Of a DNA stretch of 64,000 nt, positions 34,822 through 43,295 are shown one piece after another. This DNA comes from DASWJZ01 sp963814905 (GTDB lineage: Bacteria > Pseudomonadota > Alphaproteobacteria > Rhizobiales > Afifellaceae), in assembly GCA_963814905.1 (NCBI GenBank), contig CAWFEM010000012.1, positions 1 to 64,000 of the forward strand. Reading direction: 5' to 3'. Made by a program: the position numbers and the translations under genes. Numbering within the stretch: position 1 is the first letter of the stretch; every line of letters begins with the position of its first letter. The notes below the pieces were generated by a model. It made no database searches and was not told where the DNA came from. It worked only from the letters and a program-made list of their open reading frames with translations.

Positions 34822-35045
34822 GCGAAATGGTGCCGCTCGGGCTCGCCTGGTACCAGACCCGCGTCGTCAACTGCATGTTCTGCGGGCAGATGCTGCCGCG
34901 TAGGAGATGGCGGGACGACCGAGCGCCAGATCAGCCGTTCTGCGGAGAAGCGTGTGCGAACCGCTGGCTTGCCGCCCGGCCGAACGGCGACTCCCCGTCA
35001 GAGCAGCGAGGGGCCGACGCGCTGCCCGTGCCGCCGGGTGACTGA
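34818..35045 (+). CDS. Small zinc-ribbon protein of the hydantoinase operon (set 2)
   Basis: 75 residues. C-M-F-C-G-x-M-L-P-R-R and a second pair C-G-E-A-C about 23 residues later, matching the 20363 protein in spacing. The C-terminal 20 residues are low-complexity and unconserved. Start GTG overlapping the HyuB stop. Last gene of the operon; the 282 bp that follow (to 35327) contain nothing I recognise. Confidence 0.62.
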   Translation: MSEMVPLGLAWYQTRVVNCMFCGQMLPRRRWRDDRAPDQPFCGEACANRWLAARPNGDSPSEQRGADALPVPPGD

Positions 35046-35327
35046 CCGCCAGTGCGCTAATCGATGGGGGTTGCGCATCTGTACGGGCTTGCACTGCCGA
35101 CTGCGCCGCCATCGAGCGCAAGCTCGCAGCGGCGCAAGAGAGGAGAGCGCGGCTGGTCCAGCACCTTCGCGGCCCAACTTGAACCAACGTGCTTCTCCCA
35201 ACACCATCTAGGCCGTGAACTCATTAAATGCGCCGGCCATCAGCCGGCCGAGAGTCCGCTTTGTAGTGATGTTCGGAAGTCGCCGAGTTGTGATATCAAG
35301 CACCGCGCTCCGTCGTGAGATCACGGT

Positions 35328-37319
35328 TCAGCCTATTTTTTTGTAGTCCGTGTTTTCATTGCCAGCTGGCGAGGTCGTCGGTAGCGAATTGCGGAAGTCC
35401 GCAAGCACAGTCGCGCCAAGCTCGGAGGCCGGAACCGGCCGACCGAAATAGAAGCCCTGCACTTGGTCCGCATCGGCGCCGGCGAGAAAATCGACCTGTT
35501 TTGGAGTCTCGACGCCCTCGACGGTCACCCGCATACGCAGTTCCCGCCCGAGCGCAATGATGCTCCTAATGACCGTCTCAACGTCTCGGCCCGACTTATC
35601 GAAGTCGCGCATGAAGCTGCGGTCTATCTTGATCTTGTCGAAGGGAAATTTCCAAAGGTAATTGAGGCTCGAATAGCCGGTACCGAAATCGTCCATCACG
35701 ATAGAGACGCCAAGGGCTTTAAGTTCGAGCAGCTGTCTCATCGTGCTTTCGCTATGGCCAAGCAGAAGCATTTCGGTGATCTCCAACTCGAGCCGATTGG
35801 CATCCAACCCCGACTCCTTCAGCGCGCCGGCAACGACCGCGACGATGGTTTCGGATTCAAACTGGGCAGGCGACAGGTTGACTGCGATTGTCAACTCTTT
35901 GGGCCATGGCGCGGCGGTGCGGCATGCTTCGCGCAGCACCATGGCGCCGATCTTGTCGATGAGGTGAATATCCTCGGCCACCGGAATGATTGCCGCCGGC
36001 GGAATCAGCGTGCCGTCCGGCGCGGGCAGGCGCAACAGCGCCTCGAACCCGACCAGCCGCTCACCACCCATCTTGAACACAGGTTGATAGTGCAGCACGA
36101 ACCCGTCGTTCAGGGTCGCGTCCCGGACCGCCTTTTCGAGCGCGACGCGATCCTGCAGCGCTACGTCCATCTCCGGCACGAAGAAGCAGATACGATTACG
36201 CCCGGCAGTCTTGCCATTATAGAGCGCAAGATCGGCGTGCTTGAGCAGACGTTCCGCGGTCTCGCCGTCTGCCGGCGCTATCGCGACACCGATCGTGACA
36301 TTAGCTCTTATTTCCTGCTCCTTGAAAGTCATCGGCTCGCTCAGCACCGACGCAATTCGCCGCGCAAAATACTCCGCCTGCTCTTTGCCGGCTATTCCCG
36401 TTTGAACAACCACAAATTCGTCGCCGCCGAGCCTGGCTACCATGTCCTCGATGCGCGAGAGTGCGCTCAAACGCTGGCCGAGCGTGCTGAGCAGAAAGTC
36501 GCCGGCGGGGTGACCGAGCGTGTCGTTCACCTCCTTGAATCGGTCGATATCAAGGAAGTGCACGGCAAGATGTCCGCCGGTCGCCGGCAGCGTTGCAAGC
36601 GCGCCGTCCAGCCGTTCCATCAGGCGCGCGCGATTAGCGAGCCCAGTCAGCGCGTCGTGATGGGCCAGGAATTGAATGCGCCGGTCGGCTTGCTGCTTCT
36701 CCTGCGTGCGCAGGTACCATCCGATTGCGGGCACGCCAAATGCCAACGCCGCGATCAAGCAGAGCACAACCGCCGCCACCACAATGCTCGAAAAGTGTTG
36801 GCTGCGCGCTTTCGTTTGATCGATAAATGCCGCCACGACTGCAATGGGCTCACCGTTGACAATGATCGGAACATAGGCGCGAGCTAAATACTCCGGCAGG
36901 CCTGCGGCTTTTCCATCGGAAATATCGATGATGGTTCGTCCGGTTGCGATCGCCTGCGCGGCTTCGGCACTGAATTCAGAGATGTCGACTAAGCCGATCT
37001 TTTCGCGATCACCCGCGAATTGCGAGTAACCGTGCCGATTAAAGATCGCATACCCAAGAACCTGTCCGTATCTTCGTGTTGCCTGCAAAAATGCCATGCT
37101 CGATGTGGTCGGCAGTTCGCCGGCAGCGATTTGCTTGAGATCGGGAATATTCACAGCAATAAACTGAGCCCAGTCGATGGCATCTGTCCGCGCATCATCG
37201 TCAATGAGATGGTCAGTTGTCAGTTTGACTGTCATCGCGGTGCCAGCCGTAAGGATGGCCACAGCAAAGACCAAAAGAACAAGGGCGCGTCGAAGGGAAA
37301 TATCCGCAAGGATTGCCAT
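35328..37319 (-). CDS. Diguanylate cyclase/phosphodiesterase (GGDEF-EAL) with periplasmic sensor
   Basis: 663 residues. Membrane segments at about residues 10-32 and 178-200 enclose a periplasmic sensor domain. A GGDEF domain follows (DIDRFKEVNDTLGHPAGDFLL, then RLGGDEFVV) and an EAL domain (FEALLRL, the N-L-S-P-A-Q-F strand, EITEMLLL, DDFGTGYSSLNYL and KIDRSFMRD). Both active-site signatures are intact, so it may make or degrade cyclic di-GMP. The TRAP-type binding protein gene lies 8 bp upstream in the same direction, so the pair are probably co-transcribed and the binding protein may feed the sensor domain. Confidence 0.88.
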   Translation of the reverse strand: MAILADISLRRALVLLVFAVAILTAGTAMTVKLTTDHLIDDDARTDAIDWAQFIAVNIPDLKQIAAGELPTTSSMAFLQATRRYGQVLGYAIFNRHGYSQFAGDREKIGLVDISEFSAEAAQAIATGRTIIDISDGKAAGLPEYLARAYVPIIVNGEPIAVVAAFIDQTKARSQHFSSIVVAAVVLCLIAALAFGVPAIGWYLRTQEKQQADRRIQFLAHHDALTGLANRARLMERLDGALATLPATGGHLAVHFLDIDRFKEVNDTLGHPAGDFLLSTLGQRLSALSRIEDMVARLGGDEFVVVQTGIAGKEQAEYFARRIASVLSEPMTFKEQEIRANVTIGVAIAPADGETAERLLKHADLALYNGKTAGRNRICFFVPEMDVALQDRVALEKAVRDATLNDGFVLHYQPVFKMGGERLVGFEALLRLPAPDGTLIPPAAIIPVAEDIHLIDKIGAMVLREACRTAAPWPKELTIAVNLSPAQFESETIVAVVAGALKESGLDANRLELEITEMLLLGHSESTMRQLLELKALGVSIVMDDFGTGYSSLNYLWKFPFDKIKIDRSFMRDFDKSGRDVETVIRSIIALGRELRMRVTVEGVETPKQVDFLAGADADQVQGFYFGRPVPASELGATVLADFRNSLPTTSPAGNENTDYKKIG

Positions 37320-37327
37320 TGACGACC

Positions 37328-38350
37328 TTAGTTGCCGGCGCTGTTACTGCTCGTCCGGATTTTCGAAAGCGCAGCTTCGGCGGCGTTTACGAGGTCGGCA
37401 TTGTGGGGACTGGCGGCCGCGTAGGCATCGACGATGGATTTGAAAATCGCGTCGGCCGTCTTCATATCGGCTTCCGACGGAATCACAACGTTCCGGTGAG
37501 GATCCGACTTCAGGACAGTCATAACCAGCGCAGTCGAGGAGTTGTTGATTCCGTTATAATTTCCCATGAACCAACCTCCGCTGTACTTGCGAATGATCGC
37601 TTGTGCGTCGTCGGGCAGACTTTCAAATCTCTTTCGGGTCATGAGAAGCGACTGCGGCACACAGGAAGTGGGCAGCATGTAGTGGTTGGGAGCTACCCGG
37701 CCGATGCCAAACTCGATCATGGGAACGGGCGGCACCATGGCGCCGTCTATCTTGCCGGCGCTTAAGGCTTCCGCCGTTTCGTTAAGGGGAATGAAGATGG
37801 ACTTGGCGCCGAGCTTCTCGACAATCGTGAATTCCGTTTCGTTGTTGGCGCGGATGACCTTGTCTTTCAGGTCGGCGAGCGAGGAAATCGGTGGCCGGCT
37901 ATGAAAGTTCTCTGGGTCGCTGGCGAAGGTGCCGATCTCAAAGTAATTCTTGAATCCGCGCATCAAGCCGGCGGCAACGAGGCGGGAGAAGACATCCGTT
38001 GCCTCGCGGCCATCACGGTACAAGCCGGGCAACTCGATGACCGGGCTATCCGGAAAGGCTCCGCGCTCGTATGGCTGTACGATATATGCAATGTCCGCGA
38101 TTCCATCTTGCAGCAACTGCGTTTGGTTGGATAAGTCGCTTCCCAGTTCGCCGCTGAGATAGACGTCGATCACTACGCGACCCTTGCCCTCGGAATTGAC
38201 CGCATCGACGAACGGCTTGACCGCGGAAAGGTACAGATGGTTGGTATCCGAACTAAAGAACGCCAGCTTGAGCCTGATCGGCTCTGCCGCGGCCATGGCC
38301 GGCAGCAACGCAAGTGCTAAGACCATAACGCGTAGGAATTTGACGATCAT
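37328..38350 (-). CDS. TRAP transporter substrate-binding protein (DctP family), orphan
   Basis: 340 residues. Signal peptide (MIVKFLRVMVLALALLPAMA, cleavage after AEP region) and the DctP fold: RLKLAFFSSDTNHLYLSAV, LSGELGSDLSNQTQLLQDGI, IADIAYIVQPYERGAFP, DLKDKVIRANNETEFTIVEK and LNETAEALSAGKIDGAMVPP. No DctQ or DctM membrane genes are nearby, so it is not obviously part of a transporter. ATG at 38350 chosen as the start of the signal peptide; an in-frame start at 38410 adds 20 unlikely residues. Downstream by 8 bp is the GGDEF-EAL gene. Confidence 0.82.
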   Translation of the reverse strand: MIVKFLRVMVLALALLPAMAAAEPIRLKLAFFSSDTNHLYLSAVKPFVDAVNSEGKGRVVIDVYLSGELGSDLSNQTQLLQDGIADIAYIVQPYERGAFPDSPVIELPGLYRDGREATDVFSRLVAAGLMRGFKNYFEIGTFASDPENFHSRPPISSLADLKDKVIRANNETEFTIVEKLGAKSIFIPLNETAEALSAGKIDGAMVPPVPMIEFGIGRVAPNHYMLPTSCVPQSLLMTRKRFESLPDDAQAIIRKYSGGWFMGNYNGINNSSTALVMTVLKSDPHRNVVIPSEADMKTADAIFKSIVDAYAAASPHNADLVNAAEAALSKIRTSSNSAGN

Positions 38351-38527
38351 ATTGGCCTCGAAGATGCCGCATGGGGCGAGGCGCGGCCACCAGCCAACAA
38401 ATAAAGTCAAATGATTTCGGGCAGCTTAGGATATTGAAGAAACTTTGCCGAACAACTTTAGTAAGAGTCCTGAGAACTGCCAATGAAAGCTTATTTTGAG
38501 ACGCACCGCGGGTACATTGCTCCCTGA

Positions 38528-38557
38528 GAAAGTGACGGTAATAGGTGGTAATAGCTA
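38528..38557 (+). repeat. 30-bp imperfect repeat, copy 2
   Basis: Matches 1645-1674 at 26 of 30 positions in the same orientation. It ends one base before the IS5-family terminal repeat at 38559, so the IS appears to have inserted at its edge. Confidence 0.55.
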
Positions 38558-38558
38558 T

Positions 38559-39256
38559 GGTCCGGACTCATAACCAGTAGCTGACGGATGCAGCGATGCA
38601 GACGGCGGCGAGGAAGTTGGTGGCGGATCGGTCGTATCGTGTCGCGATGCGGCGGAAGTCCTTGAGGCGACCGAACATGCGCTCGATGGCATTTCGGTTT
38701 CGATAGAGGAACGGGGAGAAGCAGTTCTTCCAACGCCGATTGGCCTTCGGCGGAATATTGGGCATCGCGCCTTTGCCCTCGATCTGCCGGCGGATGGCAT
38801 TGCTGTCGTAGCCCTTGTCGCCATGAACGATCGACGCTTGCGGCAGCCGCCGCAGCAGCAACTCTGCGGCGGTGCAATCGGCCACTTGGCCTCCCGTGAG
38901 CATGAAGGCGATGGGCCGACAAGCCGTATCGGTCAGGGCGTGGATCTTGGTGGTGCGTCCGCCGCGCGAGCGGCCGATCGCCTGATTGCGCTCCCCCCTT
39001 TACCGCCGGCTGCGCAGCGGTGCGCCTTCACCGCCGAACTGTCGATTAGCACCTGGGCTGGCGGACCTCCTGCCGAAGCAAGCGCGTGGAACATGTCGAT
39101 CCAAACGCCCTTCTCTGCCCAGCGCACGAAGCGATTGTAGAGGGTCTTGCGTGGACCATAGACGGCCGGAGCATCGACCCAACGGCCGCCTGACTTCAGA
39201 ACATGCACGATGCCGCTGATCACACGCCGGTCGTCAACCCGCGGCTTGCCGCGCGT
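38559..39256 (-). mobile_element. IS5-family (IS427-like) element, truncated
   Basis: The left terminal repeat GGTCCGGACTCATAA is at 38559-38573. The other end, with the start of the transposase, has been lost where the IS3-family element begins at 39257. Confidence 0.75.
38568..39256 (-). pseudogene. IS5-family transposase, N-terminally truncated
   Basis: DDE transposase in two frames. The upstream part reads GKPRVDDRRVISGIVHVLKS, VDAPAVYGPRKTLYNRFVRW and VLIDSSAVKAHRCAAGGKG. After a shift near 38990-39000, in or next to AAAGGGGGG, it continues as GGRTTKIHALTDTACRPIAF, LTGGQVADCTAAELLL, HGDKGYDSNAIRR and the YREK-like block RNRNAIERMFGRLKDFRRIA. Members of this subgroup may use programmed frameshifting at such a slip site, so the shift itself need not be damage. 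The missing first 25 or so residues are the real defect. Confidence 0.78.
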
Positions 39257-39330
39257 TGTCCGTCATCAGAGTTTTTGGGACAGCGAGCGGTGTGGTTTAA
39301 GGGAGGCTCTGGCCCGTCTGGTTGGTGATG

Positions 39331-40311
39331 TTACGCGGCCTGCCGGCGATGCAGCAAGCGGCGGTTTGCAATGGTCTTTCGTTTGATCCTTTCCCGTTCC
39401 ATGAGGATTGTCTGGCCGCGGCCGAAGTAGACGTCGGCCGGCGTCAGGTTGCCGATGCTTTCGTGGTAACGCAGGTGATTGTAGTTGGCGACGAAGGCAT
39501 CGATCTGGGCCTCGAGGTCGCCGGGCAGATAGTAGTTTTCCAGAAGGATGCGGTTCTTCAGCGTCTGATGCCAGCGCTCGATCTTGCCCTGGGTCATGGG
39601 GTGATAGGGAGCGCCTCGGACGTGATCCATGTTCTTTCCGTCGAGCCATTCGGCAAGGTCGGCGGAGACGTAGCTCGAGCCGTTATCCGACAAGAGCCGC
39701 GGTCGATGAACGGCCCGGGCCTGATCCAGTCCGGAAGCCTGTAGCGCCAGGTCGAGCGTGGCGGTGACGTCCTCGGCCTTCATCGTGGTGCACAGCTTCC
39801 AGGCGATGATATAGCGCGAGAAGTCGTCAAGTACGCTCGACAGATAGAACCAGCCCCAGCCAATGACCTTTAGGTAGGTGAAGTCGGTCTGCCACAGCTG
39901 GTTGGGCGCCGTGGTCTTGTCGGCGAACTCGTCCGCCGCCTTGACGACGATGTAGGCGGGGCTGGCGATCAGATCGAGCGCCTTCAGAAGGCGGTAGACC
40001 GAAGCTTCCGACACAAAGTAGCCTTCGGTGTCGGTGAAGCGCACGGCCAGCTCCCGGGGCGACAGCGTAGGCTCGTCGAGCGCCAGATTCTTGATCCGCT
40101 CACGAACAGCGTCCGGGATGCGGTTCCAGACGCGATCTGGCCGGGGCGAGCGATCGTCGAGGGCCTCCGGCCCACCGCTTTGATAGAGATCGGACCATCG
40201 GTAGAAGGTTGCCCTGGGGATGCCGAGCTTCTCCAGTGTGCGCCTCACCGGCAGGTGCGACTGCTCGACCAGCCGCATGATCTCCAGCTTCTCGGAGGCG
40301 GGATATCTCAT
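39331..40311 (-). CDS. IS3-family transposase OrfB (DDE integrase core)
   Basis: 326 residues: N-terminal HTH (LEKLGIPRATFYRWSDLYQ) and rve integrase core with D-D-E residues in WQTDFTYLKVIGWGWFYLSS, LLSDNGSSYVS and GKIERWHQTLKNR. It overlaps OrfA by four bases (ATGA), the usual arrangement, although most IS3 elements join the two by -1 frameshifting. Apparently intact. Confidence 0.9.
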   Translation of the reverse strand: MRYPASEKLEIMRLVEQSHLPVRRTLEKLGIPRATFYRWSDLYQSGGPEALDDRSPRPDRVWNRIPDAVRERIKNLALDEPTLSPRELAVRFTDTEGYFVSEASVYRLLKALDLIASPAYIVVKAADEFADKTTAPNQLWQTDFTYLKVIGWGWFYLSSVLDDFSRYIIAWKLCTTMKAEDVTATLDLALQASGLDQARAVHRPRLLSDNGSSYVSADLAEWLDGKNMDHVRGAPYHPMTQGKIERWHQTLKNRILLENYYLPGDLEAQIDAFVANYNHLRYHESIGNLTPADVYFGRGQTILMERERIKRKTIANRRLLHRRQAA

Positions 40312-40697
40312 GCGCCGTCCTCCCCATCCCCGATCATGCTTTTTTTGAGCAGTCGGTTCTCCAGGGTGAGGTCGGCCACCACCTCCTTCAGGGCAGATGC
40401 CTCCCGCCGCAGATCCTTGACCTCGTCGGAGGTTGCGGCCCGCGTCGTGTCGCCGGCTAGCCGCTTCTTGCCCGCCTCAAGGAACTCCTTCGACCAGCGG
40501 TAATAGAGGTTCTGGACGATCCCTTCGCGACGGCACAGCTCGGCGATGCTGTCCTCCCCGCGCAGGCCATCCAGCACGATGCGGATCTTATCTTCGGCCG
40601 AAAAATGTCGCCGGGTCGCCCGGCGGATATCCTTCACGACCTGTTCAGCCGGCTCTCTCGCCGGCCCGGACTTCCCTCTCATCTTCGATCCCTCCAA
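40308..40697 (-). CDS. IS3-family transposase OrfA (helix-turn-helix)
   Basis: 129 residues. HTH region RRHFSAEDKIRIVLDGLRGE, SIAELCRREGIVQNLYYRWS, followed by a C-terminal leucine-zipper-like segment (EVKDLRREASALKEVVADLT). It binds the IS ends. Translationally coupled to OrfB. Confidence 0.87.
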   Translation of the reverse strand: MEGSKMRGKSGPAREPAEQVVKDIRRATRRHFSAEDKIRIVLDGLRGEDSIAELCRREGIVQNLYYRWSKEFLEAGKKRLAGDTTRAATSDEVKDLRREASALKEVVADLTLENRLLKKSMIGDGEDGA

Positions 40698-40771
40698 GGG
40701 CTACGATGAGCTAGAAATCCTCCCTTCCTCAATCCATTAAATCTGTCTCATAGGCGCTGACGGCGAACACA

Positions 40772-41267
40772 GACCAAGGTTCCGCATATCTACGCCGCGG
40801 GCGACGTGATCGGCTTTCCGAGCCTCGCCTCGACTTCGATGGAGCAGGGCCGCATCGCCGCCTGCCACGCCTTCGGGGCGCCGATGCCCGCGGCTCCCGA
40901 ATATTTCCCCTACGGAATCTATGCGGTTCCCGAAATCTCCACAGTCGGGCTCACCGAGGATGCGGCGCGTGAGAGGGGCGTCGGCTACGAGGTCGGCATC
41001 GCGCGCTTCCGCGAGGTTTCGCGCGGCCATATCATGGGGCTCGAGAACGGCATGATGAAGCTCTTGTTCTCGCTTTCCGATCGTAAGCTGCTTGGTGCGC
41101 ACATCGTCGGCGAGGGCGCCACCGAGCTCATCCATATCGGCCAGGCCGTGCTCAATCTCGGCGGCACCATCGATTACTTCGTCGAGAACGCCTTCAACTA
41201 TCCGACGCTTGCCGAAGGCTACAAGATCGCGGCGCTCGACGCGTACAACCGCATGGGCCCGCCTTAG
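40772..41267 (+). pseudogene. sthA: Soluble pyridine nucleotide transhydrogenase, C-terminal fragment
   Basis: The last 160 or so residues of SthA: VPHIYAAGDVIGFPSLASTS, QGRIAACHAFG, YAVPEISTVGLTEDAARERG, LLFSLSDRKLLGAHIVGEGA, ATELIHIGQAVLN and the C-terminal NAFNYPTLAEGYKIAALDAY. The FAD site, redox centre and NAD site, about two thirds of the gene, are gone on the IS side. The remaining frame begins directly after the IS3 end and has no start of its own; an ATG at 40842 is internal. Confidence 0.85.
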
Positions 41268-41327
41268 GCGGAAGCACGTGGCAGCGGCTCGTCTGAGAGC
41301 GTAGAAGACCTCTGCGCGGCGCTGTCG

Positions 41328-42293
41328 TCACGCTCTCCTTGGCCAGAACCAACGCCCGGCGGAAGTCTCGTGCTGTGCGAGCACGATTTCGCACAATTGA
41401 CCGAACGGCTCCTTGGAGGCGGCCGAGACGAGGCGCTCGAAATCAGTGGACAGGCCGGACTCTCGCCATTTGAAATATTGACGATAGGCGTCCTCGTCCC
41501 GGTCGAGCTCCGTCAAAAACTTCGCGAGCTCGCGCGGTTCGGCAAATTTCGACGCGTCGATGAAGGCGTTGTCGCCGGGCGCGAAGGCGGCGGCATTGCC
41601 GGCGCCGCGATAGACCGGAACCGTGCCGGCAAGGAGCGGGTCGAAGAATTTTTCCGTGACGTAGTCGACCGCGATCGAATTTTCGAAGGCAAGACAGAAC
41701 TTGTAGGGAGCGATGATCGCAAGCTTCGTCTGGTGGCCGCGATCCGAGGCCTCTACCTGTCGATTGTTCAGGAACCGCCCGTAGGAATCGACCTTCATAT
41801 GCGTCATGAGCTCGCGGGCATATTGGTTGCGCCCGCAGCGGTCGATCGCCGACGACTGAAGCATGACGGCGGGGGCGTTCGCGGTCTTGGCCGGAACCGG
41901 CGTTGCCAGCGCGCGCTCCAAAGCGGACCTCTTTGGCAGATACGAACACCAGAGATCGGCCGAGCGCTTGTAGGTCATGGTCAGGTCGAAATTTCGCATG
42001 AAGGCGTCGTCGGCGAGCAGCGGATAATTGACCTCGCTCTCCATCGACCATGCCACCCATAGCTGGCCCGGCCGCTTCCGGGTCTTGTTGAATTTCCGCA
42101 ACGATTTCTGCAGGGACGGAATGTGAAAGACGACCGCCGCGGCCTTGCGGAGCACGCGCCGGTCGGTGGTGAACGCACAGTCGTGATGGGCCAGCAATTC
42201 GGTATCGGGCGGGCGGCCGAAGAAGTCGTTGAAGAAGAGAATGATCGGCTTGCCGCTCCGATTGCGGTTTATTCTGCTCCAGAAGAAAGTCAC
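41328..42293 (-). CDS. Glycosyltransferase family 10 (fucosyltransferase-like)
   Basis: 321 residues. The C-terminal GT10 signature is clear: YKFCLAFENSIAVDYVTEKF followed by FDPLLAGTVPVYRGAGN and FIDASKF. These match alpha-1,3/1,4-fucosyltransferases, which use GDP-fucose. The N-terminal half is divergent, as usual for acceptor domains. GTG start at 42293. It is downstream (103 bp) of another glycosyltransferase on the same strand. No GDP-fucose synthesis genes are in the window. Confidence 0.8.
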   Translation of the reverse strand: MTFFWSRINRNRSGKPIILFFNDFFGRPPDTELLAHHDCAFTTDRRVLRKAAAVVFHIPSLQKSLRKFNKTRKRPGQLWVAWSMESEVNYPLLADDAFMRNFDLTMTYKRSADLWCSYLPKRSALERALATPVPAKTANAPAVMLQSSAIDRCGRNQYARELMTHMKVDSYGRFLNNRQVEASDRGHQTKLAIIAPYKFCLAFENSIAVDYVTEKFFDPLLAGTVPVYRGAGNAAAFAPGDNAFIDASKFAEPRELAKFLTELDRDEDAYRQYFKWRESGLSTDFERLVSAASKEPFGQLCEIVLAQHETSAGRWFWPRRA

Positions 42294-42396
42294 GCCGGCT
42301 CCCGCCGTGAAAGATCGCCGCTGCCGCCGGCGCGCGAATTGCAGGTCATGCGCTCAAGCATGCTTGGCGCGCGCGCGGGGCGCCGACCGACCGTCC

Positions 42397-43188
42397 TCAT
42401 TTGCGCCGATTCCGTCTCAGCGCGCCGAGCAGCCGGGGCATGGACGCCTGAGGCGCGAAGAAGCGTTGGTGGGTCATGAGGCGGTCGAACGCGGTGGCCA
42501 TGATACGGGCTTGGCGTTCCGTCTCGATTACGAAGCCCTGGCCGTATTCGATGTGACCGAACGTGCCGTTGTGCGCGCCTTCAATTCCGAGATGCTGGGC
42601 GTAAGAGCGCCGCGAGAAGATGATCCGGCACCTGATCGCCCGAAGCTCCGCGGCGGCCAACTCGTCCCAGGTCCCGCGTTTTCGACTCCGACAGCGATCG
42701 GCGACGCGCTGCAGGAGCTCCGCCTTCCAGAACGTCGCGGTTCCTCCGAGGGTCCGCTTCTGGATCAGCTCGGCATCGATGTCGTAGAGTTTGCGATGCA
42801 GGATGGAATTATAGAGGCCAAGGAAACCGTCGGTCCGCTCGAACATCTGTTCGGCAAACTCCAGGATTGACGGCGATACGACCATGTCGCTGTCGAGAAC
42901 CAGAATGTGTGAGGCGCCCGCCTCCAGGCAGTCCTGAAAGAGCAGAAGCTGGCTCGCATCCGGGCCGAGATTCGTCTGATTGCGCTCGATACGCTCCGCC
43001 TCAGGAATGAGCCGGGCGATCTCCCGCACGCTGAATTCCGTGCTCGCATCGTCGCGGACGAAGATGCGATATCGCTCCAGGCCGCGGGCTTCTCGCAGGC
43101 AGGCGAGGCAGGCCATCAACTCGCGGATACGATTGAAGGTCGGTATGGCGATGATATCCCGTCGGCCACTATCCATACCGTCCGCCAT
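42397..43188 (-). CDS. Glycosyltransferase, GT2-like (GT-A fold)
   Basis: 263 residues. It starts at the nucleotide-sugar fold (IIAIPTFNRIRELMACLACL), with RIFVRDDAST and a D-x-D in HILVLDSDMVV, then a long acceptor region ending in a basic tail (LLGALRRNRRK). The ATG at 43188 is used; the in-frame extension to 43272 is not supported by family length. Divergent from the GT90 gene by about 107 bp. Confidence 0.75.
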   Translation of the reverse strand: MADGMDSGRRDIIAIPTFNRIRELMACLACLREARGLERYRIFVRDDASTEFSVREIARLIPEAERIERNQTNLGPDASQLLLFQDCLEAGASHILVLDSDMVVSPSILEFAEQMFERTDGFLGLYNSILHRKLYDIDAELIQKRTLGGTATFWKAELLQRVADRCRSRKRGTWDELAAAELRAIRCRIIFSRRSYAQHLGIEGAHNGTFGHIEYGQGFVIETERQARIMATAFDRLMTHQRFFAPQASMPRLLGALRRNRRK

Positions 43189-43295
43189 TCCCCAATGCGC
43201 GCGGAGCGAAACGTGGCCGCAAACCGAAATCGAGGCAAGTACGCGTTCCCGGCTACACGCTTGCAAACGCACTCGAACTCGGTGTTCGCTTCCAG

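Larger units (their letters stand above)
39257..40769 (-). mobile_element. IS3-family insertion sequence
   Basis: Two overlapping minus-strand genes between imperfect terminal repeats: TGTCCGTCATCAGAG...GGGACAG at the left (39257) and its counterpart ending CGAACA at 40769. The flanks differ (IS5 on the left, sthA remnant on the right) and no target duplication is visible, so a deletion accompanied or followed insertion. Confidence 0.75.

Noticed and set aside
35463..36887. A 474-codon open frame opposite the GGDEF-EAL gene
   Set aside because: Antisense shadow; the GGDEF and EAL signatures on the other strand are decisive.
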